A stretch of DNA of 64,000 nt from Anaeramoeba flamelloides (Eukaryota; Metamonada; Anaeramoebidae). The notes beneath the pieces were generated by a model, which was not told the origin of the DNA, made no database searches, and saw nothing but the letters and a program-made list of their open reading frames with translations. The stretch covers positions 3,563,001 through 3,627,000 of the forward strand of contig JANTQA010000015.1 in the NCBI GenBank assembly GCA_027625915.1. Reading direction: 5' to 3'. Of the stretch, positions 11,701 to 22,666 are shown piece after piece. The translations under genes and the position numbers were made by a program. Position 1 is the stretch's first letter, and each line of letters opens with the position of its first letter.

Positions 11701-14700
11701 TCAATATGATTTCTCAACAATCTTTACATGGTTTCAATAACCTTAGAATAACACGTTTTTACCAAGTGACTATTGATCTTGCAATAAAAAAAATTTGTTG
11801 CAACTGAATGACGTTTTAAAAAAAAAATCGAAAAAAAAAAACAAAAATGTGTAGAAATGTGAAAAAATGATTTCAATTTTAAAAATTTCCAAAATAAAAT
11901 TTTTCTTCTAATATCTATACAAACCCTTTAAACACATGTATTATACCATTACAACTGGGCCCCTTTGACTGAAAAATAGTTTAGTTAGAAATAAAAAGTA
12001 ATTTGTAAATCAAAACCATTTTCAAACAAAATTTTTGACCTGAAGAATGAAAAATAAAGCCAAATAAAGAAAAAGTAATTAGATCAAATTTTATTATAAT
12101 GATATAGAAAAGATCAATAAAAAATGATTTTTTTTTATTTTTTCTTGATCGATTTTTTTCATTTTTTTGATTTCCATTTTTTAATTCGTTTGAAAATATA
12201 TTATACTAAAATATCTGGTACTCTCATTTGTATTAAAATATTAATGTATTTGGTATAAGAAATCATTTCAATTAATCAATTTCTCATAAACTTGGCTACT
12301 CAAAATAGAAAAATGTAATCCAAATTTCAAAATTAGGGGAATGCATTTTAATTATAATTTTTTTCTTTTTTCATATGTCTTTCAAAAAATAAAATGATTA
12401 CATTATAATTTTATTTATTAGTCTATATTGGTTATTATCTCTAAACACTTTAGTAAAACACATTATGATTCAAAAAAAAAAAACAATTAATTAAATTTTT
12501 TTCTGATCAAAAATCTGCCTCTATTTTTGAAATTAAGCTTAGTTACTCTCTTAAAACAGTTATTTTTGGGGAATATATTACTTTGAAATTAATTTTATAA
12601 AAAAAAAAAACCTGAAGTGTAATTTTTTCCCATTATTAATTTAAATACTCAAAAATTAAAAGGATGAAAGTGGAGTAAATTGGTTTTCTCCTTCGAACAA
12701 ATTCCCAAACCAGTGGTTATTTCAAAAATTTATGAAAAATCCATTCAAATTAGAATTATGAACTTTCCTAATTTTATGTTCTCTATGAGGGTTAAAATTC
12801 GACACTATAGCCTATGAAAATGGTTTAACAGTTAATGAATTCAAAGAAAATCAAAAGTTTCCATTTTTGCTTTTTTTGGTTTTTTTTTTAAAAATTAAAA
12901 AACATCTTTTATTTCGATCTAAAACTTTTCGAAATTTTCAAACAAAACAATGAAAAATTAAAATCAATTTTTTTATCTTTTAATTAACTTTATTTATACC
13001 ACTTCTCTGAAAATATATTTATACACATTATAATACTGGTATTTAAATGATAAATGGGTAAAAATTTTGACTTAATTTTCAATTTCCTTTCTTTTCAATA
13101 ACAAATATAGTTTTTCAAAGAATCAGGTTTTAATTGTGGTTTTGATCCCCCTTCGAAAAAGAAAAATATAGAAAAGGATGTGAAACTTTTTATCCCATTT
13201 ATAATTTAACTACCAGTAATCCAAACCCAGAAATTTACCTTGAAAAAGTTTGAAAATCAAAATCTTCTTATTTCTCTTACTCTTCAATTCGTTTCAAAGT
13301 CTAAGAGAGATTACTTGTATTTAAAGTATAAATGGGATAAAAAGTTTCACATCCTTTTCCATATTTTTCTTTTATAAATTACAGTTCCCAAAAAAGTAAG
13401 TTGGAATTTGAAAACTCCATTTTAAAAAAAGGAAATTGAAAAGGAAGTGAAAATTGTTCCCATTTATAATTCAAATACCAGTAGTTAAAAATAGTTTTTT
13501 ACCACAAAATTTCGAAAAAATAAACCAAAATTGTGAAATTTTAAGAACATCTCTTGAATCAGCATTCTTTAAAGCCAACAAAAATATGTTGTTCATCCTA
13601 GAAATAATATCACATCCATAAAAATAGGATAGTAATTTCGAAGAAAGAGAAAAATTCTCTTGTGTTTATTGCCAATTTAAATTGAATGATTATAAATTTA
13701 AAAACGATACCATTGGAATAGACTGTATTGTACGATAGAAATTAAATGCAAGTTTGATTTTTCATTGGCTATTTTAGGCCAAATCAAATTGATACTTTTT
13801 GAGAAAAAAGTTTCAAAAACTTTATTTGGCAAAAAAAGATCGAAAATTAGTTTTATTAGCAGACAAAATAGATCATTTTTGAATTCAATACACTTTTTTA
13901 GTGTTGAGTTTGTTTTTTAAAACCAACTCAATATCAAAAAAGTAAATTTCAAAAGTAGGAAATAAGGGATTGAAATTAAAAATCTTCGATCAAAACCAAA
14001 AAACAAAGAAAAATGAAGAAAAAAAATTACCTCTCAGATTATCGATTGGATCTTTAAATCCAAAACTTTTAGTCCAACTTAACAGTGTTGGTTCTAGTTC
14101 TTCTTTATTATGTAATCCAAAAAAATCTGTAATAACTTTTTTACGCTTTAATTTGAGGATACCTAAAACAAAATAAATTTTAAGGAAAAAGGGTTTGAAA
14201 TTTTGGTGGGAATAAAGAAAATAAAAAAAGAACAAAGAGTAAGATTAAAATAATTAAGAAATACTCAGTCACGTATTTTCAAGTCGAAAAAAAAAGAAGA
14301 AAAAAAGAAAAATTTTACTTAATTCACAACCACCATTTGCTTTTGGTGCTTCAAGAATTTCCATGATTAATTTCTGTCTTCCACACGAATTAAATACACA
14401 ACCTGGAATGGATGACTCGACATATTGATCTTTGTTTTCAAGTTCAAATTCTTCATATGTGGTTCTTGTAGTTTGCCCCTCTTTAGCTTTGAGTCTTACT
14501 TCTAAACCCACATCATGGGCGCATTCTTCATATCTTTCAATTGTGGCACCAATATCTATTTTTGAACGAAATTTTAGTGAGAAAGAAGACAAATATTCGA
14601 AGAATTTAATAATTGATTTTAAATTGTTAATTTTTGTTTTTTACTTATTTCACAAAGTGAAGTTCAAAAACAAATACGATACAAACAACGAGAAAGATGA

Positions 14701-14977
14701 GTTTACGAATAAAATTAAGTTCTTTGAGAGCAGATTGTGTTTCTTTGAAAACTAATCCGCCTTGCCGCAACTTTGTTCTTAATTTTTCTCTACGATCATT
14801 TGATTTTGTTTGTAATGGTGTGTCCTCATTTTGCCCATCAGATGGGAATACCATGATGTACTCAAACAAGATTAGTTCTTCTTCAACATCAATAACATTT
14901 GTTTGATCTGGCTCAACTTCGTCAACAAGAATTTCGTTTTCAATGCTGTCAGTTTCTGTCAAGAGTTCGTCAGACAT
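5780..14977 (-). CDS. Anoctamin (TMEM16) membrane protein, short ANO10/fungal-like form
   Basis: Four exons join in phase into 675 aa, a usual length for ANO10-type proteins: 14977-14707 (start ATG), 14555-14319, 14162-14031 and 7167-5780. The first three exons encode the cytosolic alpha/beta plug (IGATIERYEECAHDVGLEVR; GRQKLIMEIL; FFGLHNKEELEPTLLSWTK). The last opens with DYFGEKIAFYFAFL and carries the transmembrane core. Anoctamins are Ca2+-activated lipid scramblases or chloride channels. Of the known Ca2+ ligands in helices 7-8, the YLE glutamate (about 522) and the EIRTD pair (about 554 and 558) are present; the first helix-7 acid is Asp (about 519) where many family members have Glu. 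The C-terminus is acidic (KDETESSEFD). Introns are 151, 156 and 6,863 bp; the last is packed with repeats and a LINE. Family is certain; scramblase versus channel cannot be read. Confidence 0.92.
7490..10050 (-). repeat. Repeat K, copy 1, split by a LINE
   Basis: After removing the LINE (8183-9351), about 1.38 kb aligns in reverse orientation and in the same order with about 60480-62260. Anchors include AACACACTC.CTAATCTCAC, AATATCATATTTAAAGACAA, GAGGAACAAGTTCTTCAAAG and GTTTCTAAGAGTTAG. Similarity runs through stop codons in all frames, so this is not a living gene; it could be an old transposon or a dead gene with introns. Confidence 0.72.
8183..9351 (-). mobile_element. 5'-truncated LINE with reverse transcriptase remnant
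   Basis: The minus strand encodes the end of a reverse transcriptase: LSPILFALISHF, the catalytic MFTDDLILI (an FADD/YADD variant), LKPNKDKTV and NKYLGIYL. A separate frame downstream ends with a CPLC..H cysteine-histidine knuckle at about 8420-8475. The 5' part (endonuclease and most fingers/palm) is absent and the reading frame is broken at least once between the two pieces, so it is inactive. The 3' end has a small hairpin, AGTGTA-ATC-TACACT, then TCTTCAATAAT and an A tract. A roughly 20-bp target duplication (A8-CA-T10) flanks it at about 8163-8182 and 9352-9371, and the matching repeat K copy near 61190-61210 shows the empty site. Confidence 0.85.
11281..11971 (+). mobile_element. DNA element E, copy 1 (691 bp), with D nested inside
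   Basis: Bounded by inverted ends CAGTCCAAGGGGCCCA and TGGGCCCCTTTGACTG. The whole element except the nested D aligns in reverse with 43453-43970 (518 bp). The duplicated segment at 19740-20960 lacks it, giving an empty site near 20640-20660. It has no transposase frame and is non-autonomous. The CAGTC start recalls Tc1/mariner ends, but no clear TA duplication is seen, so superfamily is open. Confidence 0.78.
11506..11669 (+). mobile_element. Hairpin-type element D, copy 1, inside element E
   Basis: Begins CTGGTATTTGAAT and ends with the imperfect reverse complement. The middle has TTTTAGAAATTA.G.CCC shared with D copies at 13.0, 13.3 and 15.1 kb. It is absent from the second E copy at 43.5 kb, so it landed in E after E had spread. 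Confidence 0.68.
12613..12648 (+). repeat. Right-end fragment of element D
   Basis: GAAGTGTAATTTTTTCCC followed by ATT.TTAATTTAAATACT matches the right end of the D copies; the left part is missing. Confidence 0.4.
13036..13216 (+). mobile_element. Hairpin-type element D, copy 2
   Basis: 181 bp, starting CTGGTATTTAAATGATAAAT and ending with AATTTAACTACCAG, flanked on both sides by TA. The arms pair over much of the length; there is no coding capacity. Confidence 0.78.
13314..13481 (+). mobile_element. Hairpin-type element D, copy 3
   Basis: Starts CTTGTATTTAAAG and ends CAAATACCAG between TA dinucleotides. Shares TATAAATGGGATAAAAAGTT and TTCCCAAAAAAGTAAGTTGG with the family. Confidence 0.76.
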
Positions 14978-15134
14978 TTGAATGGAATCTTTTAAGTTTG
15001 ACAAAACAAAAAAAAAATAAAATACTAATTCTTTTTTAAACTGGCCTTTAAATACCCCTTCTATATTAAAATTTTTCACAGCTTTGATGTTATATAAACC
15101 GAGAAAGTTCTATGTTTTCCTTTTATTACTGATA

Positions 15135-15302
15135 CTAGTATTGGAATTCTAAATGGGAAAAAATTTTTACTTACTTTTTCTTTATTTTTCAAAATACAGT
15201 GTTCCCGTGGAAGTAAGTCGTGGTTTGTGGTTTATTTCTCAATTCGAAATGAAAATTGAAAATGAAATGAATATTTTTTCCCATTTAGAATTTAAATACC
15301 TT
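15135..15302 (+). mobile_element. Hairpin-type element D, copy 4
   Basis: Starts CTAGTATTGGAATTC after a TA. It shares GGGAAAAAATTTTTAC, TACAGTGTTCCC and GTAAGTCG with the other copies, and ends TTAGAATTTAAATACC. It lies about 160 bp upstream of the anoctamin start codon and directly next to element A copy 1. Confidence 0.7.
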
Positions 15303-15335
15303 TAATAAAGGTACCATAGCAATTTATGGGGTATA

Positions 15336-15817
15336 GTAGGGAAAAAAATACCGGACATGAAAACAATCCCGGACAAGATTTTTAATTGTGAGTATTAGTA
15401 AAATTTTTGTATAATTTCAATGAAATCCTTATTATAAATAACCAATTTTTTTATGAGATTAGTAATAAACCTACCTAAAGTCCATCAAAGTAAGGTGTCT
15501 CTAGAATACTCGAGTAATTGCTTGATAGCCATATGTTGATCAACTTTTTTTGAAAAAAAATAGAGTTTTATTGAGGTTTACTAGAGTTTGGAAAATGATA
15601 ATTTTTCTTCTTGTTTTTTGATTGATTGAATGGTGTTTTGAACAAGTGTGATTTCATCAATCATCATTCTAATAAGTGGGAGAGTTATAATTGAAAAAGT
15701 TCGATTCTTAAAAAAAGGAATTTGATTGTAAATAGAAATTACACAATAATTTTACTAATATTCACAATTAATAATCTTGTCAGGGATTTTTTTCATTTCC
15801 GGTATTTTTTTCACTGC
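15336..15817 (+). mobile_element. DNA element A, copy 1
   Basis: About 480 bp with 80-bp inverted ends: AGTAGGGAAAAAAATACCGG, then ACATGAAAA and CAAGATTTTTAATTGTGA, mirrored at the right end (CCGGTATTTTTTTCACTG). The interior is non-coding and conserved with copies at 32954-33452 (inverted) and 58196-58752. Confidence 0.83.
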
Positions 15818-18358
15818 TCTAAATAATTTTCACTACATCTAATGTTTGATTTTTCCTTATTTTTTTTGTTTGACAAATAGTTTTTTTAAAGAAATAGATT
15901 GGTATTTATTTTTTCTCCTTATTTTTGGTGCTTTTTTGTTTCTGTTGGGTGTTTGTTGGGTAAATTAAGAATCCTAAATAAAAGTAATATTGGCAAATTG
16001 ATACTATTATTTTTCAATTAATAAATGAAAATATTTATGATTATTGCTACAATCAAATTAACAGAGTAAAAAATTTGTCTGAGGGGTATCTGGGAAGTTT
16101 AATTTATTGTCTAAAATCATCATTTCTAAACTATTTTCATAGGATCTTTGGATTTTCTTTCTCCTTAAAAACTAGAAAAATATTTGGGAATGTGAACTAA
16201 AAATTTACATTTTTTAATGGAAAATAATAATAATAATTTCTGATTGGCTGATATTTTATCCCACACAAATTTCAAATATGGCAAGAGTTTAAATTTCTGA
16301 CCAAACAACAGCTATTTGAAGTAAAAAAATAAAATATTGGGAATAAAAGTTAATTAAGATTTATAAATCGGGAACTAAATAGTACCTGATATCGAAAATT
16401 AAGATCTATCAATCAAAAATAAAATAAATAATTAAGAACAAAATGGAGGTATTCAGCACAATATAGCTTTTTTAATACTATCTTTTGGTTTGTGTTTTTC
16501 TTTGATTGATCCATTATTAAAAATTTGTACAAATAATTGACTATTTTTGAGATTTCCAAAATAACTTCTCACGATTCTGATACAAAAAACCAAGATCTAA
16601 AATTGAATTTGTTGATTTGATCGAGTATAATATAATGGATTATTGTTTGAATTTAATTTCTTTCTACTTGTAATTGATCTTACTTTTCTTTTTCAAATTC
16701 TTGTTATTTTTCATAATAAAATTTATTTGAAACTTTCTTTTTAGTTTTAATCGTTTTTTTCAAAATACAACCGTATATTTTATGTCAAAACAAAGGAACA
16801 CCAAGATTATTTTATATTTTTAAAGTGTGCTCTTGTATTGGGGTTAAATGTTTAAAACTTGAGATCCTTTGTGAATTCTCGGGAAAAATATCTTTTTATT
16901 TCTTATTTTGATAATAAAAACCCAAAAATAAAATATTCGATCAAATTCAATAATAAAGGAAACAATTTATTTTACCACATTTCGAAATAGAAAAATCAAG
17001 GAAAAATCTGATTACTACAATAACCAATATTTACTTTAAATGTTATTTTCTGAAATAAATTATTGTTTTTGCAAGTTTGATTCCTATTTTCGCTTTTTTG
17101 AAAAGTTCAAAGTTCAAAATTCAATATATTCTTTATTAATTTTTTGCTTCAAAAAGAAAGAAATCTTATATTATCTGAGTTAAATGTAGATAAATATACA
17201 ATTTTAAAATAAATTCACAAAGTCTAAAAATAAGTTAGTTTAAAAAATCTACTTTATTTCAAAAATACTACAATAATTTTTTTCAACTAAAAAAAATATT
17301 ATTTCTTTATTCGATATAGATTTCGAATCAATCGTTTCGTTTTGTCTAACAAATAAAATATAAGTAAAAGAATCAAGTTCTTATATTAAAAATTATCCCA
17401 AAGTATTATATTAAAACCAGTGGAAAATTCAGTTGCTACCTAAAAAGAAATTATTTTTTTAATTTTTATATTTTAATAATGAATTAATATCATAATTTTA
17501 ATTTATACACTAAATTCCATATAATACAAATATTAAAACTTTTGATATGTTTGGTTATTATCATTTCTCAACAGTTTAAATATTTTTGAATAAATAAAAT
17601 TAATTCAAATTAAAACTTCTTAATAAATGAAAAAAAATATTCTCAAACCATTTTAATAATAGTTCAATATTTAAGTCATGGGTATTTGTAAAAGAATATT
17701 ACCATTCTTTTTATTTTTTTAAGAAATTTAATTATTATTTATAAAGTAAATAAATAATTGATTTTTTTAGATCTTCAAGGAATCATTAATTGATTTATCT
17801 TTCTTGTATTTTTAGAAGAAGATGAAAGTTTCAATGTTATCAAGTCAAACAAAAGACAATAAATTACTAAAATTAAGATTTTATAAAATTCAAAACATTT
17901 CAGCAAATCCCCCCACCACTTTCCAAATTAATTATTCAATTTTTTTGATAAGTTGATTAAGACAAAAATAAGTTCCCATCTCACCAAAATAAAAAAAAAA
18001 AATAATTTATTAATAAAAAAAAAGAAGAAAAATTTTGCAAATATTGAGTTTTAAATACATTATTAGTCATGTGGAATAATATATACAAAGTAAAATATTT
18101 TTTTTTTTTTTTATTTAGTTTGAAAATAATTTTGTAACTTATAAGATTTAGAAAATAAATGATTAATTATTTTATTTTTTTAACCTCAATCAATTATTTC
18201 ATCATGATTACAAAAATTAAATCCAATTATTAAAGAACTAATCACCATAATTCTAGTTCCAATTTAAAGCACCACACTCAACAAATTCAAAGTATAATTG
18301 AATCAATTTAATAAATATTGTTTCCATTTTCAAAATTCTTATATCTCCCATTTATATA

Positions 18359-18553
18359 CAGTCAGTTCCACTTTTAATACACAAACTTTCAACAAAATTT
18401 AAGGAACAAAAAAATTTCAAATTAAAGCGTATTATTGAGAATTTTTTTATTCACAAAGAATTTCGCTCGAATTTGAATTTTATCTTTTAATTTGAATATT
18501 TTTTGTGCCTAAAATTTAGTTAAAATTTTGTGTCTTAAAAGTGGATCTGACTG
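18359..18553 (+). mobile_element. Hairpin-type element M, copy 1
   Basis: 195 bp between TA dinucleotides, starting CAGTCAGTTCCACTTTTAA and ending TTAAAAGTGGATCTGACTG. Arms of about 70 bp are nearly complementary. The ends and TA target resemble Tc1/mariner; no transposase is present. Confidence 0.8.
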
Positions 18554-18603
18554 TAACTACGCCCTCACCCCCACCAACTTGGATATATTATAAAAAAAAA
18601 AAG

Positions 18604-18634
<31 letters not shown>

Positions 18635-18684
18635 TAAAAATAAAAAAAATTCAATAATGTACCTTACATAATACCAACATTAAA

Positions 18685-18879
18685 TTCAGTTCCACTTTGA
18701 TAAAACAAAATTTCAATGAAAATTAGGGCACAAAAACACATAAAATTAAGGCACATGAAATTTTCAAATTCACTAAAAATAATTAATATAAAAAAAATCC
18801 ATAAAAATTATATCTTAATTTTAAGATTTATTTGTGTCTTAAATTTCGTTAAAATTTATATATCCAAAGTCAAACTGAT
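18685..18879 (+). mobile_element. Hairpin-type element M, copy 2
   Basis: Shares CAGTTCCACTTT, a GGCACA block and TTGTGTCTTAAATTTCGTTA with copy 1 and has a mirrored end (CCAAAGTCAAACTG). More diverged; the reading frame at 18716-18898 is produced by this repeat. Confidence 0.6.
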
Positions 18880-19276
18880 TTTAATCAAAGAAAATTAGTA
18901 TTAATAAATTTCAGATTTGTCAAAAAATTAAAGTAAACCATTCTTTTTTTACATTAGTTCGAGCAATAACAAAAATTCCTTCTAATAGTATTAATTATTA
19001 TCACCCCTTTAACTTTTACACCATTTCATCCCATACAACTTAAAAATTCTGTAAATTTCAAATAAAAAATCAGCATTATAGATTACTTTTTGAATATTTT
19101 ACATGTAAATTATCTTTATGTTGGGAATTAGTATTTTTTAGACAAGTAACCAAAACACACAATAATCAAGAAAAATACTTAGATATAAAAGATAAGTATT
19201 GACATATCAACATTTTATACCAATATCATATTTACTGTATAATAATTATTAGCAAATAATATAATTTTTCTATAAA

Positions 19277-19466
19277 TAAAGTTCCATATTTAACTTAAAA
19301 ACTTTGATCGAAAAATAAAGTAAAAGGAAAAATTTCAAATTAATAAAATTTTTTTGGAATTTTTTTTTTTACAAAAATAATTTAAAAGAATTTGAATTTT
19401 ATACATTAATTAGGAATTTTTTTCCTTAAAATTAATTAAAAGTTTGTATATTTAAAGTTGAACCCA
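19277..19466 (+). mobile_element. Hairpin-type element M, copy 3 (worn)
   Basis: AAAGTTCCATATTTAACTTA at the left, ATTTAAAGTTGAACCCAA at the right and TTTCAAATTAA internally follow the M layout at the same length. Confidence 0.5.
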
Positions 19467-19739
19467 ATTTAAGATTTTTTTCAAAAATAATTTATTTTTG
19501 AAAATTTATTATCTTCATTATTTTTTATCACATAATTCGCATTAAAGGATAATGACTTCTATTTATATATTTTCTCGTTTCTAGTTTCAAAATAATTATC
19601 AGGTATAAATTGTTCTTGATGGTAATTTTATTGTTAATATTTTTTTACCTTAACAAATTAAGAAGGGAAATTTCAATTTTACTTTTTTTAGTATTAAAAC
19701 CTTTTTTAAAATTTGGAAATTCTTGATCTTAGTAAGATT

Positions 19740-20960
19740 TTGAAGGTAGCTTGGATATTTTACAATTTGGAGAAAAAAAAAAAAATTCTAAGAACAAAAT
19801 TAATAAGATTTGTTTTTTTTAAGTGTATCAATATATTGAAACTTTGTAATAAAAACACCATTCACTACTCTGTTTGTGAAAAGATCAAATAATATCTTGA
19901 ATTTTTCAATTTTCTGAACATTTTATTTTGATTAAATTTTTATTTATATTAAATTAGATTTTGAATCTAGAAAAGTTTTGCAATGAATGGTTGAAATTTT
20001 CAATGAATAAATCAAAAAAACAGGATTGCAAAATATGAATTTATTTTATTTTTTTACCCTTTGACCATAAAACAAAAAAATCACCTTTCCAAAATAAACT
20101 TGTGGAAATGAAGAATGAAAAAATTTATCGATTAAAATTGATGTTCGAAGATTTGAATGTTCTTTATCTTCTTAATTTGGTAGATTATAATGAATCCAAA
20201 AAAGTTATCATGTTGAAATCCCCTCCCCCCCATTACTATTTTCTATTATTTTGCAAAACTTTTTTTTTTTTTTTTTTTTTTTTTGCTATTAATTTAATTT
20301 ATTATGAAAACTCTTTTTTTGAAATATTTATATCAAAATAAGTCGAAACAAAGAAAATTGTTTTAAAGATTAAATGAAAGGGGATTGGATTTGTGAAATT
20401 AAAAAAAATATTTATTAAAATTTCAATGGAAATAAAATGAAAATAGGTTAAAATCTTGAAACCAAATTTATAAAAACTATTTTTTACAAGTTGATAATAA
20501 ATAATAGTTTATAAAATAAAGCAAAATAGTCAAATAAATCTTTATTTCTCAAGAGTAATTTAAAAAATAACATATTTTCTATAACCAAAATTAGAATTAG
20601 ATTAATTAAATGAAGAAATGAAAATAAAATTCATTTCTGAAATTCATTTATTTAGTAGCAATTCTTTAATCAAAAATTTTACAAACGAAATTATTTTCAT
20701 TCAAAATTACAAATAAAACCAAATCAAGAAGAGGGAATTATAACAAGGATTAAGAATAAGATAAAGACAATAAATAGATTTTTTTTTTTTTTTTTGACAA
20801 TTTTTGATGTCAATTTTTTAATTGGTATGCTAATATATTATACAAGGTTGAATTTCATATACTATATTTATTATATATTTATTTATTTAGTTAAAGAAAT
20901 GATTTGAATGACTCAATTTCAATACAAACTTAATTACCCAGACTTTAGTAAAATAAACTT
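19740..20960 (+). repeat. Diverged segmental duplication, copy 2
   Basis: Counterpart of about 10340-12470, without the element E insertion. The open frame at 20102-20341 is repeat sequence ended by a poly-T run. Confidence 0.68.
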
Positions 20961-21085
20961 ACCCCCTTAAATAACTATTAGATAAACTCTTCAGAATCAG
21001 TACAGGTTTTACTTTTTTTTTTTTTTTATTTTTTTGTAATTTCAGAGACTTGAACTGTACTATATTCTTTAATATTTAAATATCG

Positions 21086-21862
21086 AATTTTTAGAATCGT
21101 TCAAATATCCCCGAAAATCCGAAAATATCCGAAAATTTTATAATCGCTAAAAAAGACTTTTTGAACAACTTCTAGGAAACCTTAGTGCCAATATACTCAG
21201 TTTAACAGTAAATTACAAATTTTAGTTGAGAACATTTTTTTACTCTGAGAATATAACCTTCAAAAATTGCCAATTTTAGGAAATAGTATTCAACCCATTG
21301 TGTGTGAAAGGAATTGGTCTCTTACATGACTATAACATTTCTGATCATTTCGAAATGGTATTATCAAATGAGAGAAAATGTCTTTGAAAAGAAAATTTCA
21401 AATTGTGTATCATTACCCATAATTTTGTAATTTTAAGACAATCTTAAAATAGCAGAGTAATAACTAATCGTACTATACATACCCATATCCGTACCCAAAT
21501 TGACTCAAGCCAAACTTTATTGAACTTCCCATTTCTTAAAAAGAAATTGGTTTAATCAAACAGAACGTGCCCCAACACAGCCACTGTCAGTACCCTGGCA
21601 TGCACCCTAAAAAAGAACTAACATGCTCATATATACTCAAAAGGAACCAAAAATTCTTCAGAGAAGTTTAAAGTAGAAAATTCAAAAAAAATATATTTAG
21701 TTTAACGGTAAAATACAAATTTTATTTGTAGAACAAAGTATATTGGCACTAGGGTTTCTTAGAAGTTGTTCAAAAATTCTTTTTTAGTGATTATAAAATT
21801 TTCGGATATTTTCGGATTTTCAGGTATTTTCGGAGATATTTCAAACATCCGAAATTTAACAA
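21086..21862. mobile_element. DNA element J with long inverted ends
   Basis: About 777 bp. Arms of about 130 bp pair across the element: CCGAAAATCCGAAAATATCC and GAACAACTTCTAGGAAACC at the left (21110-21185) match the reverse complement at 21740-21850. Short CCGAAAAT units repeat near both ends. The centre has an unusually GC-rich patch (about 21560-21615). No coding frame. Only one copy in the window. Confidence 0.75.
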
Positions 21863-22666
21863 TTTTATTAGAATAAAAATCAAAAGTTACCTTATTTTTT
21901 AAAAATCTAACACTCTTGTCAGAAGTAACACATTGTCATTTTTTCATTAATAAATGAAATTTGTTTGTTCATTTCCTAAATCATCATTCATAACGATTCC
22001 AAGAAATAAAAACAACAACTTCACAAATCAATTAAAAACGAAAATTTATGAATTTAATGAATTTGGCCTTTCCTGATTGAACTTGGAGGTAAAATTAATT
22101 ATTTTTAACTTGGAATTCATCAGTTTATCACACAAAAATTCAATATATTGGCCTTTTTCTTTATTAACTATTATAATGAAAATAATTGTAAATTTACAAG
22201 TAGAGCAACTAAATTTTTTGAAACATAATTCCAATTTCTTTTCAAATTTCAAAAGTATTACTGAATTTTTTGACTATAAAGAATTATTAATTTTGGAAAA
22301 CCATGGAGATTGTTTTTTTCAAGACATATTTTAATTATAAAAACACTAATAATAATAAAAAGAAGAATCAGAATAGGAATATAAATAGGAATAAGGATAG
22401 AATATGAATGTTTATTAATAAAAGATTTATTCTAAATGGTTTATTCAAATAATTTCAATTTATTATTAAAATGTAATTATCCAAATTGGGGATGTATTTC
22501 TTTTTTCTTGTTAAATTTATTTATTTGTTCACATAAATTTTTTATTTCCACTCTAAATTTAAAATTCTTTTCATAAATAAATAAACAAAAGAATAAAGAA
22601 AAAGAATAAAGTGTAAAGAATAAAAAATAAAGAATAAAGAATAAAGCGTAAAGATGCTAATAATCA

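Larger units (their letters stand above)
10340..12470 (+). repeat. Diverged segmental duplication, copy 1
   Basis: Aligns in the same direction with about 19740-20960. Anchors: ACCATTCACT.CTCT.TTTGTGAAAAG, CTTCTTAATTTGG, GCCAAAACAAAGAA, AATTAGAT.AATTAAATGAA and GAAATCATTT.AAT.A.TCAATTTC. Copy 1 is longer because element E sits in it at 11281-11971. No shared long open frame is seen. Confidence 0.7.
7168..14030 (-). other. Giant third intron of the anoctamin gene (6,863 bp)
   Basis: It lies between ..PIDNLR and DYFGEK, a stretch contiguous in all anoctamins, with donor GTAATT and acceptor AATAG; phase 1 on both sides. Contents in + order: repeat K copy 1 (about 7490-10050) interrupted by a LINE (8183-9351), a segmental duplication copy (about 10340-12470) carrying element E with D nested inside it, a D end fragment (about 12613-12648), and two D copies (13036-13216, 13314-13481). 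Small open frames here, including 7828-8010, 9700-9891 and 10298-10504, are repeat sequence, not exons. Confidence 0.88.
14978..22666. other. Intergenic between the anoctamin start and the CDK11-like stop
   Basis: Holds D copy 4, A copy 1, three M elements (18.36-19.47 kb), duplication copy 2 and element J. The first 150 bp is the presumed anoctamin promoter; no clear motif. Stretches 15820-18350 and 21870-22660 are AT-rich with nothing I can name beyond homopolymer runs (long poly-A at about 18590-18630) and an AGAATAA-like short tandem array at about 22590-22650 next to the kinase stop. Confidence 0.65.

Noticed and set aside
14645-14706. C-terminal hydrophobic extension of the anoctamin first exon
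   Set aside because: A GTAAAC donor at 14706 with acceptor at 14556 gives the conserved FIHIGATIE join; the extension is intron.
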